Below, piece by piece: positions 24,008 through 37,267 of a DNA stretch of 64,000 nucleotides. Where the stretch lies: NCBI RefSeq assembly GCF_932526225.1, contig NC_064037.1, positions 3,870,996 through 3,934,995 of the forward strand, read 5' to 3'. Origin of the DNA: Nematostella vectensis (taxonomy: Eukaryota; Cnidaria; Anthozoa; Actiniaria; Edwardsiidae). How positions within the stretch are numbered: position 1 is the first letter of the stretch; every line of letters starts with the position of its first letter. A model generated the notes under the pieces. It saw only the letters and a program-made list of their open reading frames with translations, was not told the origin of the DNA and did not search any database. The translations under genes and the position numbers were made by a program.

Positions 24008-24068
24008 CAGAGCCGTAGCAGGCCTCGAAATATTGCCCCCAAATGCACTACCCCCTGCTACGGCCCTG
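24008..24068. mobile_element. Internally deleted CAGAG..CCCTG MITE in B1
   Basis: Same ends and same site as the 163-bp element at 34916-35078 in B2, but the middle (about 100 bases) is missing. This gives a presence/deletion marker that separates B1 from B2 and B3. Confidence 0.75.
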
Positions 24069-24492
24069 CCTTTTGACCCGAGATAAGTGAGAGTAAAGTT
24101 TTGACCACCAACTCTGGTCTTGTTCGGATTAATCAATTTGATAGCAGGAAGCTAAATCCGATCTCGTCGGGTTTACTCCAAGCAGTGTGACGAAACACGG
24201 GGGGGTGCCTATGACGTAATTTCGCTGTATTTTTGTCGCAGTTGTTACCTCTCTTTGAAGAATAATTGCATCATGTTCCTCATAATCTTTTATTTTGATT
24301 TTTCTTTTACAATATTAAGCGAAGATTGAATTTTATAATAAGCCTAAGAACAGCCTGACACGATTTTCGCTTCAGAAACACTTTAATGCTTGAGTAGGTA
24401 ATGCCTCTACACAGATTTATCTTATCATAAAAAATATACATCCAGTTAGTATGGAATTGAATTTGTATTTTTCAATCTGCTTTCTCTAATAG

Positions 24493-24738
24493 AATGAATG
24501 GGAGACCGTGAACCTTCGCCTGCAGTACTCCAGCTACTTTCTGTTTGTGATGGTTATCACCTGTATACTCTATGGCATGATTAAAGGCAGGCCTGTCAAG
24601 AACTCCAAAAAGATAGGAGGTCAGACAATATCAGGAAAACAGCTCAAATTAAAGCAGGCCTTCCAAGAATTCCAAAAGTTAGAAAGTAGTAATCTGAGTA
24701 AAAGAGCATCCAGCCAAGAACTTAAAGAAGAAGGATAG
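24493..24738 (+). pseudogene. TMEM248: Duplicated last exon of TMEM248 (intact reading frame)
   Basis: A copy of the exon at 13915 with its acceptor (CTAATAG). It encodes 81 residues: the second transmembrane helix plus a 38-residue longer tail (SGKQLKLKQAFQEFQKLESS onward) because codon 47 is TCA, not TGA. Its own stop arises from an 8-base deletion (GTTCAGAT, flanked by GAT) relative to the first copy. No other TMEM248 exon accompanies it. It could be an orphan exon or an alternative last exon reached by splicing over KH copy 1. Confidence 0.75.
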
Positions 24739-27700
24739 TCTTCAATGAGATGGCTCATGTACATAATCTAGGATAATCTTAAAAAGGCAGTTAATTCAGC
24801 ACATTAATAGTAAATTGTGTGTTTTAGTTTATATAGTCTTCAGGACTGCCATGTTAGGTGATCATTTAGCATATAGCAGAGAAGTAGCAGGGGGTGGGAC
24901 ACTGGGGGCAACTGGCCCCCCAGTAATTTGAAAAATTATAAGGAAATGACCAGTAAAGGTGTGGCTGTGCCCCCCCCCCCAATATTTCGAGGCCTGCTAC
25001 TGCCCTGTATAGCACTGTGAAAAATGTGAAAGTGTCAAGGAAAATTGATGCAGCTGTAATAGGAATGCAAAAAAATATATTTATGTGCCATATAGCAACA
25101 AAGAAATACACTATAATTCTGTTATTTAGTGGGTAGTACTGTACAATCCTTTTTTATCTTTTATAGCAACAAGAAAAAACACTATAATTCTGTTATTTAG
25201 TGTGTAGTGTTGTACCAGGAAAACTGGTACTCTTTTGCAGACTTGAGTACCAGTTCTTTGGTGTACATGATCATGACCTGGCTGTTTGGGTATTTTGATT
25301 GATTTATCATTTGGATCAGATGGTTAAGGCCTAGAAAATTATCAGAGATTGTTGTTAGAATTCACCAAAACAGGAACTCATCATTTCAATTTGTTGCTCA
25401 GCCTAGTCCCAGGCTTACTCGGTTTCCAGTGCTTGTAAATGACTGTGATTTAGTGTTGAGCCCAGGACGAGCACACCACAGGGATGCCTGGGATTTTTTG
25501 TTGTTCACACGTTCTTCAGAGGTATCTGCAGACAGAGCCATAACAGGCCTCGAATTATCAGGGGGGGGGGGGGAGGGGCACAATGAGAAAACATTAGGGG
25601 CACAGTCATACCCTGGTACTGGTTATTCCCTTAAAATTTTTGAAAATATGTGCCCCACCCCCTGCTATGGCCCTGACAGATTTTCAGGCCCTGAAACCAA
25701 CACTTGATTTTGTTCCTTGTATAAAATTGAATAGCGGCACATAGGGAGGTACTATAATTTGTTGGTGAACAGTAGGCACAAGGTATACACCAATAAACAA
25801 AAATATCAAAGTTATTGTTTATTTAACATATGCACAATTACTGTGATATAAATTATGCCTAGCCTACATCTGCTAACTACCAAATTGGTTTATATGTAAA
25901 ATTATGGCATAAAATGCTTTCTATACCATAACTCTGCCATTATCAGCCTCAACCATTCATACAATCCATAGCCATCTACAGATTCCATTGACAGCTGTTT
26001 ACTTAGCGAACAGTAGTAGTAATCAGCTAGCTGATTAGTGACTCTACGCGCACAATATATCTTGGGCCAAAATTTGATTGTGAGAGGTGGCAGCTTTGTG
26101 TCAATAAATGTCGTTTTCATAATTGAATTTGGTTTTGAGTGATGTCTGGAATAAACAATGTCATTGATTATTCTAGCCTGCTAGCCGGCTCTCATTGTGG
26201 GGTATTTAGAAATGTTTTATTTTCGATGATATATTGGGAACCCTAATAAAAGATGATATTCTACAACTGTATATTATGAATAGTCTTATTAGACTGTATG
26301 TATTCATTAGTGGCACTCTGTGTCAAACCCAGGCCCCCTCCTTGGAACTTTGGAACTAACATGCCTCCCCCCCCCCCCCCAACTTTTGGGACAACTCATC
26401 CGCCGCGTCTGCATTGGCAGTAATGCTATTGTTTTGGGGATTGTAAATCCCCACTCTATGCAGCTCTTTTGAGGCTTTCAGGGAAAAAAGAATAGAAATA
26501 GAATTGAAAGTAACTAAAAGTTACGGTATGCCTGTGGTAGGATATTTCAGATGGTTGGGCTACCTGTGTGCCGTTCCCGGAAATCGGTGAACCGAAGGCG
26601 AAACAAAACTAAGAATGGCAAGGGTAAGCATTTTTCTATAAATCATTATTATACTTACGTTAAATCTAGTAAAGGCTGGGAAGTCAATACCCTGGGTATC
26701 TGGCGGCTCCTAAGTCACTAAGCACTAAAATCTTTTATATGAAACCCAAGCTATCACAGAGGCTTAGCTTGGCTTGTCAGTAAACGAGTGCAACTCGAGC
26801 CTCTGGTACCTAGATTGCGCAACTAGGCTTGGTTTCCAGCTACTGTTGGTTACGTCTTGCACTGCTCATTCACTGACTGGGATGGATGGGTGCACCAAAA
26901 CCACTAAGGCTGGGAACCAAGCACAATTATGGACTCGATTGACCAACTCAAAACCCCCTCAGATAAAATCCTAAAGTAACAACTAATCCTCAATAAAACA
27001 CCAAAACACTTGAAAACAAACCTTGGCTTTCAATTAATGATGTGTCTCCTCACCAATTTGCCAAATTCACGCTACTTTTGGAGCATTTTTGCTGTTGACT
27101 GCTGTATCTCGAAGTGTAGCATGAGATAGAGCAAAGAAAAAAGTTAAGCTTGAATTTTTGCATAGAGGTTCCTTATGTTATGTTAACCCATTGACTCCTG
27201 GCTATTTTTGAGCTGAATTTACAAAAAACAGACTGAAAACAGATACCTCCCCCCTATTCTGAGTTTTATACAGCCCGTCAAACACAGCTGCACCTAGTCA
27301 GCGGTATCCAAGCTTTCCAACAGTGCTTTGTGGTCCCCACTTTTAATCCCTTGTCAGTGTGCTGAAGCCAGCAAAGTTGATGGTTGCTTGTATTTTTCAT
27401 CAAAAATACAGCTATGAGCATATTAGGAGAGTGTCTCAGGACATCATGAAGTCTTTTGAGGCATAATTGAGTGCTTTGCTTATGGATATTTGCAAGCAGG
27501 TGGATTCATGATGATTTTTTCTGCTTTGCCTGGATGAGAAAATAATTTTCTAATGAATCACCACAGCTCTCCTAAATGCTGTCTTTCCTGAAACCAAATT
27601 GATTCCAAAATTGTTTACACTGCTAAGGGCAGTGAGCTGTGTTTGCTGATCTCTCTCCCTTGTGTTGTATTTTGAGCGTTTTATTGAGAGGGGTGATTCA

Positions 27701-29178
27701 GCTTTCCTCCTGAAGGGGGGGTCAACTAATTTTATCCCTTACTTTTATCAAAATCCTCACGACCCCCCTCCTCCCTCGGGATAATAAATGAACCTCCCCT
27801 AATATCTAAATTTTCTAAATTTAGATATTAAATCTTTTAAATTTCTTTAAAATTTGGAATTAAGCTTTTGGTCAGAGGAGCTCCTTGTAAATGTATGCAG
27901 AATCTTGAGCTTATATATGATATATTGAGAATTGGAAGATTTTATGCATTTTTTTGGGCCAGCATTTTAAGCGTTACATTTTTCTGCTAGAAGCGAATTA
28001 CTTCTGTTTTTACGGCAGCCGAGAGGCGAAAGTGTGCAACCTTTCTCTCTCTTGTGTACAAGGGGAAACAGAATAACGTAAATCTCGAAATGCCGGCCCA
28101 AATGGCTAAAAAATTCACCCAGACCATATTTAAGACTCCATTGTCAGATCAGAATATTTTACGATTTTATTTCATAGTAAAGAGAACGACTTATTTCAAT
28201 CCCTTATTTCAATCCCATATGTTTACTGTAAACCATGACACAACGTAAAATGTGAACCACTATAATTTATTCATACACACAGTGAGCTTGGGGTTCCTGT
28301 GGCCTTACAGGCAAGCGGCCTTACAGCCGAACATGTCCATTTGAGACGGGGGAAGGGGACAATGTACAAGTATGTTAAGGTCTTGGTAAAGGTACATTTG
28401 ACACCACTGTTTGTTTTTGTGGTTTTTGCAAAACCTGTATCAATAGTTCTTAAACTTTATTTTTGCAAACAATTTTTTTCCCATATATCTCATTCTAAAC
28501 GGCTAAAATGGGCCTTTGCTATATCCCGTGACCTGTTGACTGTGAATTCACGCCAAATCTGACTTTTCTAGCGTATTATATAAAGGTGAGAACTCGAGCT
28601 TGTCGGGCGTAACTTCGTGACGGGTTTTAAGATATCGCCTTCAAATTTTCGGTATGATAGATAATTATGCCATATCATAAAGTGTGTGAGGAATTTTCGA
28701 TTTTCGACTGAAGATTCTTTTTTATATCACTTTTGTGTCCAAATTTCGCCAAAAATGAGAGTTCCAACTTTGATTCGTGATATTTTGTTGACAGTGTCAA
28801 ATAACAAAAAGTCCTCACACACTTTGGTCGATCATCTATCTGTCATTGAGATGCAATTACGTGCAAGTGCATGCGCAATAACGTGAAAGTGCATTACGCT
28901 CTAGAGAAAACTCCGTACTTTTGAGTTTGAGGCCTCAAAACTTAAACACGGAATTAGCTATTGCAAAAATAAAACTTGCAGGAGATAATTCAATCTTTTA
29001 TCTTTTATTTATATGCAATTTTATAAATATTTTTATAAATATCTTTTTTAAATATTTTTTTCCACTGACACGTCGTTTATCTTTACTGAGACCTTAAGCC
29101 GGGGAGCTTAACTCCCTGGTTAAGCTGAATGTTCATTTGAGAGTTACATTTTTCTGACTAAATGCACTTTAATTTCAG
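24739..29178 (+). other. Spacer upstream of KH copy 2
   Basis: Duplicate of 14180-18621. Holds two CAGAG..CCCTG MITEs (24877-25007, 25533-25675), the possible leader exon at 26551-26623, the AT hairpin near 27800 and the TTAA MITE 28379-29093. No other gene is seen. 26248 is the left breakpoint of the second duplication. Confidence 0.75.
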
Positions 29179-32100
29179 ATGGCTCAAAGAGACTTTTTTA
29201 CTAGGGAAATTTTCATCCCTGAGCACGCCATGGGTATGGTTATTGGTAAAAAGGGTAGGATGTTAGAAGAAATAAAGCACAAAACAAGAGTCAGACCCAT
29301 TATTGATAAAAGTAGGCATGGTTGCATAATTCTTCAAGGTTCAAGAACTGATGTTCAGAAAGCAAAACGCATGATTGAAGACATAGTAGTAAGTATATAG
29401 TAAAGGAATATATTTTTTCACCTACATTTTTGTTGAGAAGCTGAATTGATGGGTAAAACTTGTTGGCTAGTCACCAATGCAATCAGGAATGCACCACAAT
29501 TTATAACGGTGTAGCAGGGGCAGGTACAGGATTTTGTGAATGTGGGCAAGGCACAATGACGGAAGATCATTTGTGAATTTTAGCTCCCATATTAGCTCCC
29601 ATACAATTCCTCCAAAAGTTTTGACTGACAGGGGGTCGGTTGGGGGGAGGGTGAGGGATGAGTCTGCAAAAAAAATTTGGAAGTGTGGGGGGTACTACTG
29701 ACCATTATAGCAGTGTGTTTTCTTCAAAGGCTATATTTGGTTAACATTTTAATATTATATATATACTTTTTTTCATTAACAGGAATCTATCCAGCAGCCT
29801 GAGGTTATTCCATTGGGAGCAAAGACTAGTAGGGTCATTGGGGAAGGAGGAAGAAGTATAAATTCAATACGCAGCCAATCTGGAGCAAGAATACAAATAA
29901 AAGAAGACAAAGCTTATATAAGGGGAACCCAAGAACAGAAGAGCAAAGCGAAGGATCTTATTAATAAATTACTAACTTCAGTTAGTAGTGGCACATGTGT
30001 TTTTATTCCAGAACATCTTGCTAGACATGTAATTGGGAAACATGGACAAAGGATTAAGGACTTAAAGCAAAAAACGAAAACAGATATGTATTACAATAAG
30101 GAAAATATCCTTTGTATCAACGGTGTGACCACTGCACAGGAACATCATGCGCGACGAAAAGTAAAATCTATAATGCTACAATCTCATGGGACATATATGA
30201 ATGAAAAATATTGTGTTGTTGATGGAAGTAAAGAAAGTGAGTTTGAGCTTGAGTCAGTGGCTACACCTTTCCCAGGATGGAGCGGAGCATTCTACAAAGT
30301 AGTTTTACCTGATGATGATATGTCTTCTAGTAATGAAATGAATGAATTACCAGTGAGTTTCTTTATACAATTACTGTAAGAGCAGGAAGCTAATACATTA
30401 TATTCATGTTTTTTCACCTGTGCAGCCAATTGAGGATATTTTGAACATTTTGAATTTTTATCTTTCCCAGGAGCATCTTAACAACCTTGTACTTAGCAGA
30501 CTTGAACTTTTGCACCCTTCAAAGGATGAGTTTGAAATCGACATGTGGTCCCATTTCGGACATGCCTATATCAAGGGTATTGATGAAGGTAAGAATACAT
30601 TCAGAAAAAGTGGTGTATGAATAATATTTTGTGGAAAAGTTGTAGAGCTTGTTTATGAACCCTGCAAAGATGAGATGAGTTGAGATGACAGAATTTTAAA
30701 TGAAATGAAAAAAACCTTGTAATATTTTTGTTAAGTGCATTATTCTCAGTCCAGTGAATTAGCAAGGCCGTTTTCTGCTTTGGATCTAATTCTAGCCCAC
30801 AGTTGCGGTATAGTTTCTGTCATTTGATTAGACATTTCGCACAATTAATGATGGTGGGGGAGGGGGGGGGAGAGAGGATTGTCTGCCCTCCCTCTAATAC
30901 TAAACTGCTTATTGATTATTATGGACACCCGACTCCGCTGACTTTGAATACCGTGAAAAAACTTTTATCATTTGCGTATATTTATGGCGCACGAGAAAAA
31001 TAAAAGTATAATATCTTTGAATGAAAGCTGGGTTAAATAGAAAAAAATATATGAATTTGTATTTGTCACAGGAGATGACCATGAGCATTACAATTTGAAA
31101 CAGCTGCAGTCAAACATACTTCAAGGCTCCCAACATTCAGCAGATAAGGGCACATGGAAGGTAGATTTCGCAGAAGGCCTCACCGATGAACAGGTTGAGC
31201 AGCTCATTGGAAATTTCAAGGATGAAACAACATGCAAACCTGCCAACATCCGATATGACTTCTCATTCTTCACACCATCGAATCGTGAGAATGGTTGCAG
31301 ACGGATACGAATGATGGTAATACAAATTATGGACAATAAAGACCATCTTCTTGGAGTATGTATATCTATTAGTAGAAATATAGATTATAAGTTTCAGTAA
31401 ATCATCGAGTTGGATGATGTGTGGCGTTACACATGCACAGTTTTTGGGCCCCGTTAAACCCATTGTATAACTGCTCCACCACGCCTATACTTGGCTTGAT
31501 GGCCGGGGATCATGTACGTACGATTATATGAAACTCACCCTGCGATCGTGTGAGATCGAGTACCACTTTGTGATCGAAATGCGATCGTACGATCAGATTA
31601 ATTGCGATCGTGTGCGATCGACTGCAGTAATATGGAAAAGATCTAGCGGGCATAAAAATAAATTTTGGTAACGCGAGTTTGGACGACACACAGCAGGATT
31701 TACTATCTTCGTATATTGGTGGGTATTATTGTATAATGTGGGATCATCTTACAATTGTTTTAGGCATTCATCAAAGAAGAGGGCGATTTCTTTAAAGAGT
31801 CTCCTGTTCAGATGGAAGGAGTCCTTAGACACGAGAGACTCAATGACAACGTCAACATTTACTTGTGCAAGCCTCCTACCGATGAACTCAAATTGACTAT
31901 TATGATGCCTTCACGCCTGTTTGACTTCCGACTGACTCTCAGAAAAAGTAAGAGTAAACTGTACAAACTTTGCCTTAGAGAATGTCTATCAACTACTCCC
32001 TTTTTATTATTTACAATTGAAAATACAGCGGTTCATTCGCAAGAAAACTTCAAAATAACCATCCACGATTGAAGTCTGATACTTTATTAATGATATTTGA

Positions 32101-33482
32101 TTGAAAGTATCTCAGTCACTTGCTTGAATTAACCGATGGAAATGGATTCTTTGAGTTACTCGGTATTGTGCGGGAGGATAAAATAGCGACATGATTGGCC
32201 TTCTTTAAATGCCTGGTACTTTTTCTATTTTAGTCTTTCCATTTCCTTCCCTCTCGCTCTCTTCCGCCATTATCATTTTTTTGTTTTTTTACATAGATTC
32301 AAAAATTCTGCGAAGCCAAAGAACTAGCTCTGAGCTGGAGGAGGAGAATGTCTTGTTGGAATATCTGCGGGAAGCTCTGGTGCTAAGTGAGGGGCAGCTT
32401 CAGCTATCACCAGATGTACCCCTTCCAGAACGCTTTGATCTAGACTATTTCCGCCGATGTAAACGTTTTGAGTACTCATATAATATAGGAAAAGATACGT
32501 TTACACTGATGTTTTCTAAAGAGGAGGCAGTGAAACTTGAAGAATCCAATTCAAGCGATATCCCAAGTCGTAAAAAGGTAAAATAAAGATGAAAAACACA
32601 TATCCTCTGTGCTTTCCAGGTTTTACGAGCAAGTTTGCCAGTCAATGTAAGGATATAAAAGTAAAACCAAAAATCGTTGAAAATTGGGATTTTGTTGTTG
32701 GTAGATGTCCACGACGTTAATGCTCTACTATTCGCTGATACATTGGAATAGGAGGACGCAGCTAGTTCCCATACCCTACTAAAAAACGTCAAACGCGTGT
32801 CCCGATCTTAATTTGATTACCTGTTACTCTTCTATAATTTTACCCATTCATGGATCCCTTAAATACCCATCAAGACCCTGAGGTAATACCCAGGCAGCCA
32901 TAAGCAGCAATAAGCTCTATTTTGTCAATAATAAAATACTGTTTGACGGGGACATCGGGCCCGGGCCTTGGATTTTCTTTATGCCTTAATGACTTATACA
33001 CCTTTTCAAATGAGGTCTCACTCGGAGAATCTGTGTATCCGCAGTGCTTCATGGGTGTCAAGTAAATAAGCAAATAAGCGTAAGTAAAATACAAATTCAG
33101 GTTTCAAAAGCTGTAGATTTCCTGTTCATCCTTTTATGATTATACAAATGGCTTTCACATAAAAGAATTCAGCCGTTTATACGGTATTCATGGACCACCG
33201 CGGGTTACGATAAATGGATTCTCGAGTGCAACCTTATTTGTAATAGGTGTGAGCAGATCAGATCGGTCCTGTTTCAGTTATTCGTGCAGCACACTTAACT
33301 AAACTTTCATCTGACCATATCAAATGCGTTTATTTCAGACGGATATACATCTCCACTGTGATGACTGGTATAGGAGGCTCTTTGAGGGGGACTGGGAACC
33401 AAAACAAATAATCGAGAAGTTCACTAGTTATATGACGTTTGTCAGGCAAGTGCAGAAAAACATCGACCCAGAAGAAGAGTAA
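29179..33482 (+). CDS. Triple-KH-domain protein, copy 2
   Basis: Exons 29179-29388, 29783-30352, 30426-30588, 31072-31316, 31764-31947, 32297-32577, 33339-33482; 1797 bases, 598 residues (one Asn fewer than copy 1). All splice sites and frames are kept, and KH1, KH2 and KH3 GxxG loops are unchanged (GKKG, GEGG, GKHG). Private changes include Met for Lys at the end of exon 4 (GAATGATG|GTAATA), Glu for Lys in VQMEGV, SRLFDFR for SRQFDCR and Tyr for Asp in DDWYRR. It has more private changes than copy 3 and could be drifting or diversifying. Unless transcripts show otherwise it is a working gene. Confidence 0.86.
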
Positions 33483-34804
33483 TTAAACCACATCACCATT
33501 GACCCAGAAGAAGAGTTAAATTAACCCACATCACCGTTGACCCAGAAGAAGAGTCGAATTAACCCACATCACCATTGATCCAGAAGAAGAGTTAAATTAA
33601 CCCACATCACCATTGACCCAGAAGAAGAGTTAAATTAACCCACGACACCATTGACCCAAAAGAAGAGTTAAATTAACCCACATCACCATTGACCCAGAAG
33701 AAGAGTTAAATTAACCCACATCACCATTGACCCAGAAGAAGAGTTAAATTAACCCACATCACCATTGACCCAGAAGAAGAGTTAAATTAACCCACATCAC
33801 CATTGACCCAGAAGAAGAGTTAAATTAACCCACACCACCATTGACCCAGAAGAAGAGTTAAATTAACCCACAACACCATTGACCCAGAAGAAGAGTTAAA
33901 TTAACCCACATCACCATTGACCCAGACGAAGAGTTAAATTAACCCACATTACCATTGACCCAGACGAAGAGTTAAATTAACCCACATCACCATTGACCCA
34001 GAAGAAGAGTTAAATTAAACCACATCACCATTGACCCAGAAGAAGAGTTAAATTAACCCACACCACCATTGACCCAGAAGAAGAGTTAAATTAAACCACA
34101 TCACCATTGACCCAGAAGAAGAGTTAACCAAGAAGAAAAGTTAACTTAACCAACATCACCACGAACCCAGAAGAAGAGTTAGCCTAACGAACATCACCAT
34201 ATGGACCCAGAAGAAGTGTTACTTAACCAACTTCACCATTGACCCAGAAGAAGAGTTAACTTAAACAACACCACTATGGACCCAGAAGAAGAGTTAACTT
34301 AACATCACCGATGACCCAGAAGAAAAGTTAACTTAACCAACATCACTATGGACCCAGGAGAAGAGTTAGCCTAACCAACATCACCGATGACCCAGAAGAA
34401 GAGTTAACTTATCCAACACCACTATGGACCCAGAAGAAGAGTTAACTTAACCAACATCACTTTGGACGCAGAAGAAGAGTTAACTTAACCAACATCACCA
34501 TTGATCCAGAAGAAGAGTTAACTTAACCAACATCACTATGGACCCAGAAGAAGTGTAAACTTAACCCACATCACCATTGACCAAGAAGAAGAGTTAACTT
34601 AACCAACACCACTATGGACCCAGAAGAAGAGTTAACAAACATCACCATTCACCCAGAAGAAGAGTTAACTTTACCAAACATGACCATTTACACAGAAGAA
34701 AAGTTTACTTAACCAACATCACCATGGACCCTGAGAAGAGTTAGCCAAACCAACATTTACCATTGACCCAGAAGAAGAGTTAACCAAACCAACATAACCA
34801 CTAG
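33465..34804 (+). repeat. 38-bp minisatellite, array 2
   Basis: About 35 units (1340 bp). The proximal half is a homogenised run of GTTAAATTAACCCACATCAC units; the distal half keeps the older diverged units of array 1 in the same order. Confidence 0.92.
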
Positions 34805-34915
34805 AAAGACTACAGACAAGCTACAGAAAAACTAGATAGTCAACATCACATGGACCGAAAAGAGTTAACCCAGCCAACATCACCATGGTATAGCTAGAGG
34901 AATTGCTTGACCTTT

Positions 34916-35078
34916 CAGAGCCGTAGCAGGCCTCGAAATATTGGGGGGGGGACGGTACAGAATCATCAAGAAAGTTGTGGGGCGCAGCCCCCCTACTGGT
35001 CATTTCCTTATTATTTTTTAACATATTTGGGAGGGAGGGGAGGCACGTGCAAATGCACTACCCCCTGCTATGGCCCTG
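34916..35078. mobile_element. Full-length CAGAG..CCCTG MITE, 163 bp, CCTTT target duplication
   Basis: Ends CAGAGCCGTAGCAGG and CCTGCTATGGCCCTG (imperfect 15-bp inverted repeats), flanked by CCTTT at 34911-34915 and 35079-35083. Best example of the family in the window. Copy at 48094-48256 in B3. Confidence 0.8.
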
Positions 35079-35268
35079 CCTTTTGACCCGAGATAAGTGA
35101 GAGTAAAGTTTTGACCACCAACTCTGGTCTTGTTCGGATTAATCAATTTGATAGCAGGAAGCTAAATCCGATCTCGTCGGGTTTACTCCAAGCAGAACTC
35201 AAACCCTGCAGTTAGTAAAAATGTAAGTCGTAACAAGTGTAAAAAATGTCCGGAATGCTGTCAATTAT

Positions 35269-35420
35269 CACGCGGGAAAATATCGCAGGTTGTCGGGGCT
35301 ACGCTACTGCTTGCCACGCGGGAAATTATTGCTTGGAGTCTGGGCTACGCTACTGCTTGCCACGCGGGAAAATATCGCAGGTTGTCGGGACTACGCTACT
35401 ACTTGCCACGCGGGAAATTA
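35269..35420 (+). repeat. 46-bp tandem repeat in unit C1
   Basis: CACGCGGG recurs at 35269, 35315, 35361 and 35407, exactly 46 bases apart: three units and a partial one containing GCTACGCTACTGCTTGC. The second copy is at 48447-48598. Confidence 0.9.
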
Positions 35421-37207
35421 ATACTAGGTGATGGGTTTCGCTATTTTAATAACTTATGCATTTTAGTCAATTTACCGCCAACTTATGCCGAGAGTTAATG
35501 ATGCGTTTTGTTTAGTTATGAGTCAACGGGAATTGGCCCCTCCCCAATCGTAGGCGGGTCCATATTGTTTTCAAGATACTCGTGAATCGTAAATCGAGCG
35601 CCTATTCCCGTTCCGTATTTATCAACCACCGGTAAAAAGTTAGTTCTGACTTCGGGAGCAGGTAACTCTAGGTATCGTCTAGGTCTAGTGAAATTCTGGA
35701 ATAGCCAGGTTTAGTATTAAGGAAGCAAGTGCAAAATTGGAATGTTGTCAATTATTGTGGTCACGCATGAAGATTGTCATGCGCACTAGCACAGCAAGTA
35801 TGTAGTGCGTTACCTCCGAAGTCAACAATAATCGTATAATCATTATGTAGGTCACGGCAAGTCCAAGGGTAACCCACTGGCATGCCTGCGTTGGAAGGTC
35901 GTCCTTCCAACACCCATTGGTTGAGAACCTTATCCAAACGAAACTAAACGCTTTTCGGGTTGTCAGTGAAGGTCTCGTGTTTGGACTTGCCGTCATTAGA
36001 GAGCATACAAAAGGGGTGCGGTGCGGTAAGATACCCCAGGATCATCTTTAAAATTTACTTGTACACTGTGTAAAGTAGCGATTGTAACAGCGATCAAGTT
36101 ACCCGGTACCGTCCCCACATCTCGTCTCTGTCGTTGTTACACAATTATATTAGCCATACGTAACGCATGTGAGAGCAGTGTAGTCGCTCGCTCGATAGAA
36201 AGAATGCAAAGTGTCTTTTTCTTACGAAGCGTTTATACGTTTTCGTTTTGAACTCGCTATATTGGGTTTCGTTTTTCAGTCGACAACATTTGATGACTAA
36301 ATAATTCAAAAGTGCATTATTGCGCGGAGCAATTTGAAAATCATCGCCAATATTAAAAACATTTTATCGAATAACTTAAGATATACCTCTTGACATGACC
36401 TTTTTACGAAATTATAACCCGTGCTTGATGAGAAAATAAAAGAGAATACACTTTTTTTATAAGAACTTTTTTATAAGAACGTCCAGCCTGAGATTTCAAC
36501 AAATGTTAAGAACATACTAAGAACACGCCGAGGCTCAGATGAGAGGAAAAATTGTTTTGTTAGTTGCGTTCTAAAATGCAGAATCAAATTGTGTTTATAA
36601 GAACCTGAGATATTATTGCTATTGATCATTTGTGTAATTCTCTTCCTAATAATTCATTGGGTATTATATTCATATGCACTAGTCTTAAAATGTCCCAAAA
36701 ATAAGACCCAGGCTAAAATGAAAATTAGACGTTCTTATTTAAAATAGGTGTGTATCTCTACATCTGGAATTGTCGCTAGGTACGGCTCGAGAACCATTCA
36801 AATAACCATTAAAAATAAGCGTTTTTTTTTTGCTTTGTTGAGATAACTCATAATAACTCGGCTACCATGGAATCCTGGCTAAACATTCCAACTTAAGAAA
36901 GAGTTTTGCGACAGCTGTTTTCGGTATGCTAATCATTTTGAAGCGTTGCTCCGGTCACTAACCCTCACTCCTTGCGCAAAACGGCATCTTTGTGAGCTTC
37001 CCTGAAGAGCAATAATCTTCAACCATGACAAAGTGAAGAAGTATTCGCTTAGTTTGGTGTAAGTTACCGGAATACTACTTAAAAGACGGTCGAAACACAC
37101 ATTTCTCGCCTTAGAATTTATAGTTGTAATCTAATAAACGAAGATAAGCAAAGCGACATTACATTTCGTCCGAAGATTGTAAAAATTGTTAACAACAAGA
37201 CGTCTAA

Positions 37208-37267
37208 ATGCTCTCGGATCTGTCACTGGACTCATACAATCAAGTGAAATGCCAGTCAGCAATGCCG
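37208..37267 (+). pseudogene. Duplicated first exon of the MARVEL gene
   Basis: Identical in frame to 50389-50448: ATG, 20 codons beginning MLSDLSLDSYNQ, then donor CCG|GTAAGA. None of the other MARVEL exons follow it; the next gene downstream is KH copy 3. If its promoter was also copied it may drive a new transcript. Confidence 0.45.

Larger units (their letters stand above)
13609..24185 (+). repeat. Segmental duplication unit B1
   Basis: 10,577 bases, near-identical to B2. It carries the last TMEM248 exon, KH gene copy 1 and the shortest minisatellite. The left edge is TGTGACGAAACACGG following AGCAACCA (unique). The right edge is CTCCAAGCAG joined directly to the same TGTGACGAAACACGG of B2. 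Confidence 0.95.
24186..35195 (+). repeat. Segmental duplication unit B2
   Basis: Second copy of B, 11.0 kb, the extra length coming mainly from the longer minisatellite. It starts inside the TTAA element and carries an orphan TMEM248 exon, KH copy 2 and array 2, then continues into C1 as the ancestral arrangement B-C. Confidence 0.95.
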
